Source: Artemisia argyi (taxonomy: Eukaryota > Streptophyta > Magnoliopsida > Asterales > Asteraceae). Taken from it: a stretch of 64,000 nt of DNA. Both the position numbers and the translations under genes were made by a program. Positions 57,020-64,000 of this stretch are shown here, piece after piece (position 1 is the stretch's first letter; each line of letters begins with the position of its first letter). The notes beneath the pieces are model-generated. The model saw only the letters and a program-made list of their open reading frames with translations. It searched no databases and had not been told where the DNA came from. The DNA lies in contig CM060704.1 in the NCBI GenBank assembly GCA_030686995.1, forward strand, positions 116,786,042 to 116,850,041, read 5' to 3'.

Positions 57020-60000
57020 ATGGCCGAACTACATTTCAAAGGTGATCATAACAAACATGCCTTTCTTAGTCGTGGTAAGAATGATGAAGATTATGTGGGA
57101 ATGATGGAGTTTCTTCAAAGATCCAAGATTCGTTATGCTCTGCTCCAATATCCAAGTGATATTCATGAATCTCTTGTTGTACAATTTTGGGAAACCGCAC
57201 AAATAAGGACTGTTGAAGATGGACCAACAGAGATTGTTGCTGTCATAAATGGGGAAGAATATGTGGTTACTGAGTCATTAGTTAGGACTCAACTTCAGTT
57301 GGATGATGAAGGAGGGGTGACTGATTTGCCTAAAGCAGAGATACTAAGAGGTCTTCAGGCTGCCGACTATAGTGGTGATGGGAAAGTATGGTACAAGAAT
57401 CTGTTTTGTCCAAAATGGAGGTTTTTGACACATACTTTGCTTCAGTGCATGGGTTCTAAGTCTGGTGGATGGGACCAATTCTCTACAGACATTGCTCTTG
57501 CCATTGTGTGTCTTTCTCAGGGAAGAACATTTAACTTTTCTAGGTATATCTTTAATGCTATGCTTGAAAATGTTAAGGATACCAAACTTAAATATTTATT
57601 GTATCCTAGGTTTCTTCAAATCATTTTAGATATTTAGACCACTGACCCTACTCATTTGCCTGTTAAGGGTTTATCTAAAAAGTTGTTTACCCAAATGAAA
57701 TTTAAATTTACTGGTGAACACAGACCCTTACTTCCAGCTATGTTGCCTGGTGGCAATGCTCCTGATGGAGTAGCTGCTGATGCCTCGGTGGGCAATCCCC
57801 CTTATGGAGAAGCAGCTGATGTAGCTGCTGGTGGTCAGGATTCTCCTGATGCTCAAGCACTAGAGGATTCTCCTAAAAGAACTGAAGAAGCTCCTGATGC
57901 AAATGCATCAGTTGCTCCTGATGTTCAGCCTCCACTCTCTCCAAGGTTACCCACACCTGTACATTCACCAATGGATATCCATTCTCCTGAGCATGAGCTC
58001 AATGAGAATTTAGGCTTTGACCAACCTGTACACTCACCACAATTTACAAGACTTCTTTCACCCAGTCCTTTGAGACCTCATTTTGAGGATCATGTAGATG
58101 TAGATGTAAATTTAGATTATTCTACCTACAGGACCAATGATGCTTCAAATACCACAGATATCCCTGTTGGTGGAGCTGAAGGTCCTGTTACTCTCACTTC
58201 TGTATCTGCTTTGTTGAACAGGTATGTATCTAGAGTGGACAAATTGGAGAATGATTTGAACTTCATGAAAAAGAACCTTAGAAATGCTATTCTGACTCTA
58301 ATTGGAAGAGTTAAGAAGTTGGAGGGTAAGCTTAAGCAAAGGAAGAAACAAGGTGTGGTGTATGACTCTGATGAGGACTCTACTAAAGCATATGACAACA
58401 CTGACTTGGAAGGCCTTGAACTTCTTGCTGCTACCACTTTGGAGAGTGTTCAGAAGAATGCTGACACTAGGCCTGAACCATCTATTGCTCCAACTGCTGA
58501 TGTTGCTCCAACTGCTGATGTTGCTCATTCTACTGATGCAAGTGCACCAAAGGACTCCAGAGTTATTTATGTCAGAAGAAAGCATTCTGCTGATAAGAAG
58601 TCTGCTTATGCTCCTAGAAAGAAGACTTCTGCTGATGTTCATAGAAAGGAATCTTTTCCTACTACTATGCCAGAAGTGAGCACTCATAGTCCATCAGTAG
58701 ATATCCAAGATGATCTTCCTCATGATTTTCCTAATAAGACTTTTGTTCCTTCTGAGAAGCAAGACAAAGGAAAGTCTATATTGATTGATCAAGACATTCC
58801 TTCCAGAGTGAAATCCAAGCTGGAACTTGCTAATGAAAAACTTAGTGAGATTGCTGCTGCACGGTTGCAAGCTCAAGAGGATGAAGCAGCTACTAAAGTT
58901 CAATTGGATTTGAAAGCCTCAAAAGCATTAGCTAGGAAAATTCAAGATGATTTGGATAAGATGGGACCTCTATTTACTACCACCTTGCCTGCTGAAAGAC
59001 TAAAGGAACTTGATGAAATAGCTAAGAATCTTACTACTGAACAATGGGAGAATTTGGCTGAACAGGCTGCTTCCAAGCCTAATTTGGGTGAATTTGAGCT
59101 TGGAGTTGATAATCCTGCTTTTGTTCAGATGATGGTTGAAAGAGGAAGATTGAAGAGGCAACAGGAGGCAGAGAATAAAGCTAAGTATCAAAGGGAAAGG
59201 CCTTGGACTAAACAAGAAATAAAGAAATACATGAGGAATTTTGTAAAGAATCAGGGATGTTCTATGTTTGGGTCAGGCTGGAATCAAAAGAAGGTTTGGG
59301 GATTTTCAGATAAGCAGCTCACCTTCTACTATGACAAGATCATTTCAAATCTTCATTCCTCTGGTATAAATGTTCAAGATGTTTTGGAGTTTAGAGGAAG
59401 ACTATTGGATGAGCCTCAAGCTAAGAAATCTAAGCTTCATGATACTGCTGCTCAACCTGCTGAGTCTATTGGGTCTTTTCATGGTGGTCAGGAGAATGTG
59501 CAACTTCCTTCAGTCTTGCCACAGAAGGATGATACTCCTGATGCTCAGAAGGATGATACTCCTGATGCTCAGATGGATGATACTCCTGCTGCTTCTCATC
59601 ATGATATTGCTGAATCTCATCCTGATACCACTGAAGCTCCACATGATGTTATCAATGATGCTTTAGAAGATACTCCAATTGACGTACCTGATGATGATGA
59701 TTCTGCAGATGTTCCTGCTGATACTTCCAAACAAGTGCCTAAAGAAGAACCTGCTGATGGTCCTTCTATTCCTGTTAATACTGGCACTAGGAGAAAGACT
59801 AAAGCTATAAAGAGGAAGGCTCCAAAAGATATTCCTTCAGAGGATAGTACTACTTTCTTTGATTATGCTTCTGATGATGGTCAAGACCCTGTTGTATGGG
59901 AGAAAATTATAAAGTGGGAACTGGTTGATTCTGAGCTTGGTCAAGGAAAAGTGAATGTCATAACTAGACAAGATGGAACTACCAAGACATTTTTGTTTCT

Positions 60001-60466
60001 GAGTCAGATCTTACATATGGTTGACAAGCAAGATCTTCTCTCACTTTATGATTGGGTTACCAAGTACTATCAAACTCATTCCCCTGATGACATTGGAATG
60101 TATTTGATGGGTGATTTGTGGATTCTGTGTGATTCTTATAAAGGTGATTCTGGTGTAAGGTTTCAAGTATGGAAAGGTCAAAAGACATGGGTGGTTGAAT
60201 ATTGGAAGTTCTTTCCACTTCCTAATGTTCATATGATTGTCACAACCACTGGTAAGACCTTGTATTGCTGGGCTGATGTTCTTTACCCAATCACAAAGGA
60301 AGTAATGCATCTCATGCTGGAGACAAAGGTATCTGTTCCTTTGGATATGATTGAAAATGATCTTCATCTTGCTGAACAATTGGTAAGGTTCATCAGAAGA
60401 AGTATCTTGACTAAGAAGGAACTGGCAACCAAGCATGGCATTCAAATGGATTTATATCTGCAATGA
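57020..60466 (+). pseudogene. Large sense accessory ORF of copia 2 (one internal TAG)
   Basis: 1148 codons with a single break, TAG at codon 206 (57635), where CAG is the natural reading. The N-terminal globular domain (about 1-230) has VQFWETAQIR, DEEGGVTDLPKAEIL and RTFNFSRYIFNAML. It resembles a protein I know from Asteraceae retroelements. Next comes a long acidic Pro/Ala/Asp-rich stretch with short repeats (APTADV; QKDDTPDA twice, then a variant). A coiled coil lies near 395-450 (VDKLENDLNFMKKNLRN), then a Lys-rich helical part. The C-terminal domain (about 955-1148) has KWELVDSELGQGKVNV and TWVVEYWKFFPLPNVHMI. No signal peptide or membrane helix, so it is not an envelope protein. Function unknown. 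Confidence 0.75.
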
Positions 60467-60522
60467 GCTGATCTTGGTATTGTATTTTGTTGTATATATT
60501 TTTTTATTTTTTATTTTCTGTT

Positions 60523-60527
<5 letters not shown>

Positions 60528-60565
<38 letters not shown>
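60528..60565 (+). repeat. A38 tract 62 bp after the sense accessory ORF
   Basis: Uninterrupted run of 38 A on the plus strand, preceded by a T-rich 3'-UTR-like stretch. It looks like a copied poly(A) tail, but I see no AATAAA signal before it. Confidence 0.7.
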
Positions 60566-60568
<3 letters not shown>

Positions 60569-60669
60569 AACATATTTGTATAGTTTTGTGTATGTTGTAT
60601 GCAGGTTTGGTGTTGATTCTTATCACACTCTTTGTGGTCATCAACTTGTCTGATGTTGACTATTCCATC

Positions 60670-61110
60670 AAAAAGTTGGCTAGTCCAAAGGGTACAGCTT
60701 TGGTAAAGACTCATCAAATCTGTTGATAGCAGTAATGGTTTGCTCAAAATCATAGGGTTTTCAACTCACCCATGCTTTATTGTTGAGTAGTTGAAATGGT
60801 TGTCAATTGACCATGGATTTTTCCTTTATGGATTCCAAATAATTGGCTAGCCCACATGTATATGGCTTGTAGTAAAGGCAGTGGAAAACCATATTTGGTA
60901 TTCAATTGACCAAGATGATTATTCATCAATAATTGACTAGTCCTGAGCAAACGGCTACAGGTAAAGACATATCAAATCCGTTTATAGCTGATGATTTGCT
61001 AAAAATCATGTGGTTATCAGTGTACCTTTGAACACTTGGCTACTCCAGTAGTGATGGCTATTGGTAAAGAGACATCAAATCCATTATTTTCAGTGATTCA
61101 CCTCTCACAG
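60670..61110 (+). repeat. Degenerate tandem repeat in the copia 2 3' region
   Basis: About four diverged units of roughly 110-130 bp. Each has TTGGCTAGTCC-like, GGTAAAGACnCATCAAATC-like and AAAATCATnnGGTT-like phrases, e.g. near 60676, 60844, 60926 and 61033. No ORF. Confidence 0.55.
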
Positions 61111-61331
61111 GAGTTAACACACCTGGATGTGATGAGAATAGTATGAAACTTATATGTTTTGATGTACATTTAGTCTTGTGTTGCTGCAAAGAATGGTGCT
61201 TTTCAATTGTTTGCTGATCATAGAGATTCTACTTATTAAGATTCTTTGCTGCTAATGATTATTCTCAATCCTCTGGTTTGTGTTATTGGCGATCTATCAA
61301 GAAATCTTGAACTTAACTGTGTCAAATTCAA

Positions 61332-61345
61332 GATTAGGGGAGGAT
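61332..61345 (+). other. Polypurine tract of copia 2
   Basis: GATTAGGGGAGGAT, directly before TG of the 3' LTR. Confidence 0.9.
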
Positions 61346-61789
61346 TGTAAGGAATTATTGAAGATACTACTGATTGATACTGCTGACAGGTTCCTGCGGA
61401 AGGCTTAGTGACTTTCTGCTGATGACTGGTTTCTGTGGACATATAGAGATCCTACGGATAGAGTTTAACCGTGGATATAACTTATGTATTTTAGGACAAG
61501 ATATGTAGAATATCTTTTATTAGTTTTTCATTATTCGTTTCTTGTAAGAAAGGTTAGGGTTTCCACTAGTATATAAGGAACCCTAGGTCATTGTAATGTG
61601 TACGAGTTTCATTAACACTATTAGTAAAAGTTTATCGATCCATAGAGGATCAAGTTTAGTATAAGTTTGTTTTTATATTCCGTAATAATTACAAGCTCAC
61701 AGAGATTATCTAACTTAGTCTTACTAGTGATTACATTAGTTGGCTAACTATCTATTGGCTCGTGATCTATCAAGGTATAGATCCCTACA
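61346..61789 (+). repeat. 3' LTR of copia 2
   Basis: Same length as the 5' LTR (444 bp), about 9 differences, followed by the CATGG duplication. Confidence 0.95.
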
Positions 61790-61794
61790 CATGG

Positions 61795-62143
61795 TGCAAA
61801 CTCATTAGTATCTACCTTATCCGCTGCGAGATGAGAAGAGAGTTGTCTGTTCAGGAGGGAGCAGAAGAAAAAGAATAAAGGCTCACTAGTTAGGAGGGAG
61901 TAATAACCTAACTAGACCATTACAGTTGAAGTTCAGAGCTATAAAGACCTTTGCTGTCAGTGTCAAAGATCAGACGCCGAGATTGTTGGAAGAGAGAACT
62001 TCAAGTCTACCTCAGTATCTAGACTACAGAGACTCTGTGCTTCAACAACGTCAACATAGTTTACTATTGTTGCAATTTACATGTTTATGTGTTTATAGGT
62101 CTCATTGTATCCATTCATGTGTGACAATATCTTGGAGGGAGAT
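61795..62143 (+). other. 3' internal end of an older copia-type element
   Basis: Non-coding, with several GGAGGGAG purine patches. It ends with the tract TTGGAGGGAGAT at 62132-62143 beside the LTR. It was contiguous with 47468-47670 before copia 2 inserted. Confidence 0.55.
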
Positions 62144-62428
62144 TGTTAGCCTTGCTATTTTATAAAAGATAACGTCACACATAAAGAAATGGACTAGATA
62201 TCATACTAATAGTACCTTAGGGACTATTATTGTAATATAGGCAAACTAGTAATGTTAGGAGCCTATAAATACCCCTCATGACTCTCCATGAGGGGTGTGG
62301 GAAAGTGTGTGTAAAGGTTCATTTCATTTCTTATTTATAAAACACATAGTTCTTCACCTTTCTCTCTCTAGAAACATGATGTATTTCCATCAACCGCGAC
62401 CTCCGGAAGGTGTTTTTTGGTAATAACA
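62144..62428 (+). repeat. Short LTR (285 bp) with polypurine tract left and primer site right
   Basis: TGTTAGCC...AATAACA. Left neighbour is a polypurine tract. Right neighbour is TGGCATTAGAGCT (62431-62443), a variant of the tRNA-Met primer site. Contains CCTATAAATACC near 62253-62264 as a promoter. No second copy in the window. Confidence 0.7.
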
Positions 62429-62518
62429 AGTGGCATTAGAGCTAACCGGGGGCGAATTGTGGTGTTTTTGGGTGAAAATCGTGTTTTTTGATGTTTTTTC
62501 TCGAAAAATTACGTTTTT

Positions 62519-63010
62519 TAGCGAGTTTGAAAAATTCTTACCGAGTTTGGAAAATTTTTTCCGAGTTTGAAAAATTGTTACCGAGTTTGGAAAATTTTTT
62601 CCGAGTTTGGAAAATTTTTTCCGAGTTTGAAAATTTCTTACCGAGTTAGAAAACAATTTTACCGAGTTTGAAAAATTTCGTACCGAGTTTGAATAATTTC
62701 TTACCGAGTTTGAAAAATTTCTTTACCGAGTTAGGATTCAAAGTTTGTGAGTTAGGATTCTGAGTTTCAAAGGTTACCGAGTTTGGTCAGATTTTACCGA
62801 GTTAGGTTATCTTACCGAGTTAGGTGATCTTACCGAGTTAGGTGATCTTACCGAGTTAGGTGGTGTTACCGAGTTAGGTGGTGTTACTGAGTTAGGTGGT
62901 ATTATCGAGTTAGGTGGTATTACCGAGTTAGGTGGTATTACCGAGTTAGGTGATCTTACCGAGTTTGGTGGTATTACCGAGTTTAGTCAACTTTACCGAG
63001 TTTGGGTTGA
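62519..63010 (+). repeat. ACCGAGTT minisatellite in the leader of the next element
   Basis: Twenty or more units of 18-22 bp built on TTACCGAGTTTGAAAAATTT, shifting to TTACCGAGTTAGGTGGTAT-like units toward the right. It lies about 90 bp after the primer-binding site, i.e. in the untranslated leader. Confidence 0.9.
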
Positions 63011-64000
63011 TTTTCGAGCAATGGTTTCATGAGTTGAGTATGCTTCATATAGTTTGCCGAGTTAGGCTGGTCCAACCTTATCGTTTATCGAGTAAGGATT
63101 TCTTTTGGAATAATCTAAACGAAACTCTGCCGAAATTGACTTAGGATATCGAGTAACGAGATGGGATTTTGAGCAAGGACATATCAAAGGATTATTATAT
63201 AAACAAAACCCTTACCTCATCAAATAACCTAATGTCTATAAACCCTAAAACCTAACTTTCACCTTTCCTAAACACATAAGATTATTGGTAAATCAATCTT
63301 ATAGATCATGATTCATTTACTTGTTTCATTATCATCAACACCAATATATCTCAAATCACCTCAAAATACACCACGAATTGCTTAAATGATCCTGATCAAG
63401 AATCACAATCAAATGACAACGGCTAGTATCAGATTTTTGTGGCTACGGAGTTTTTGTACGATATTGCTTATCTGGGTTTAAAGTTCATTTCAAGGGCATG
63501 TGTACTTATTTATCTCAAAGTCTAGGGGTGGATGGATGCATGACTTTTGGAGATACTTGTTTGGGCAAACACTGGTAGAGAAAGTGATTAAGACTTGGAT
63601 TATCTAGTTATACCTGATGTAAGGAGTTACATTGTAGTACTCACGGGTTATAGCTATCACTTTAAGGAGTTACATTGTAGTACTCAGTGTCACATGAAGT
63701 TGTGGATAGTTCAAGAGGCGGAGATTTCATATACTGTTTGCTCGTTTGAGTATATGGATCAACCTATGCTTAAAGGAGTTACGTTGTAGTGCTCAGTATA
63801 GGTTCTTAGTCACACCTTCGTACAAGATTAAGTCACATACCTATGAGATGTTTACTTCATTCTCAAATTGGTTATATTGGGTTCTCTCCATACAGTGGTC
63901 ATTTACTAGCTAGTTGGAATTTGAAGAGGTCGTTTAAAGGTTGAAGAGAAGAGATTGTAGAATAAAGAGAGTCATATCCTATCAGCATATTCTCACAAAG
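63011..64000 (+). other. Unassigned sequence to the window end
   Basis: No ORF I can name. Contains three copies of AAGGAGTTACATTGTAGT-like sequence (about 63616, 63672 and 63773). May be leader or gag remains of the element whose LTR is at 62144. Confidence 0.4.

Larger units (their letters stand above)
47671..61789 (+). mobile_element. Copia element 2 (14.1 kb), nearly complete, with accessory gene cluster
   Basis: Two 444-bp LTRs (47671-48114 and 61346-61789) with TGTA...TACA ends and about 9 mismatches by eye (~98% identity). It has a perfect 5-bp target-site duplication CATGG (47666-47670 and 61790-61794), a tRNA-Met-type primer site and a polypurine tract. Gag and pol fill 48185-54777. 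The remaining 6.5 kb holds two antisense ORFs and one large sense ORF. The copia domain order is protease-integrase-RT-RNaseH. Gag-pol and the sense ORF contain five in-frame TAGs and at least two frameshifts, so this copy is not active by itself. Confidence 0.95.

Noticed and set aside
48482..57637. Programmed amber readthrough in copia 2
   Set aside because: Same CAG-to-TAG change is seen in a gypsy element and a Helitron fragment, and frameshifts coexist; mutation is simpler. Kept only as an alternative.
57020..60466. Sense accessory ORF of copia 2 as an envelope gene
   Set aside because: Position fits, but there is no signal peptide, membrane helix or Cys pattern; it is acidic, repeat-rich and coiled-coil.
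60528..60565. A38 tract as polypurine tract of copia 2
   Set aside because: The real tract (GATTAGGGGAGGAT) directly abuts the 3' LTR at 61346.
61926..62165. 79-codon plus ORF before the 285-bp LTR
   Set aside because: Runs into the polypurine tract and LTR; no motif.
62519..63010. CRISPR-like array
   Set aside because: Units are contiguous and drift in sequence, with no unique spacers; a eukaryotic minisatellite.

Overview
This is plant nuclear DNA, almost entirely intergenic and dominated by nested transposable elements. The evidence is plant-type tRNA-Gly copies, a spliced F-box/LRR gene, Ty3/gypsy elements of the Tat and Athila types, Ty1/copia elements, Stowaway-like MITEs and a Helitron carrying pieces of plant genes. 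The accessory open reading frames carried by the LTR elements look like ones I associate with Asteraceae retroelements. I therefore favour a composite (daisy-family) genome, but that is from memory and not proven here.

Layout. (1) 90-10225: a Tat-type Ty3/gypsy element on the minus strand (gag, protease, RT, two RNase H domains, integrase). A separate antisense spliced gene (871-3422, plus strand) sits between pol and the 3' LTR. (2) 10226-19245: the least TE-packed stretch. It holds three copies or pieces of tRNA-Gly(GCC), duplicated non-coding blocks, a 1.9-kb long-inverted-repeat element, two MITEs and the one plausible host gene, an F-box/LRR gene (17200-18517, minus). (3) 19246-28668: an LTR copy and a minus-strand copia element whose gag is duplicated head-to-tail, contains a ~190-bp inversion, and is followed by an accessory ORF. 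(4) 29890-38794: a Helitron inserted in a (TA)n tract. It carries an RPA-like remnant and exon fragments of D-aminoacyl-tRNA deacylase (GEK1), eIF5B and Mg-chelatase subunit H (CHLH). (5) 38825-47467: Athila-like debris in both orientations and several copies of one LTR family. (6) 47671-61789: a nearly complete 14.1-kb copia element with 444-bp LTRs and a CATGG target-site duplication. Between pol and the 3' LTR it carries two related antisense ORFs and one large divergent sense ORF, each with its own TATA-like box. (7) 61795-64000: remains of another copia-type element, its LTR, and two families of short tandem repeats.

None of the retroelements is intact. Many of the in-frame stops are TAG where CAG is the natural reading, on both strands and in different elements, as expected from deamination of CHG-methylated cytosines. 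The most interesting features are the antisense accessory genes in two unrelated LTR elements, the composite 3' region of the 14.1-kb copia element, and the gene-capturing Helitron.
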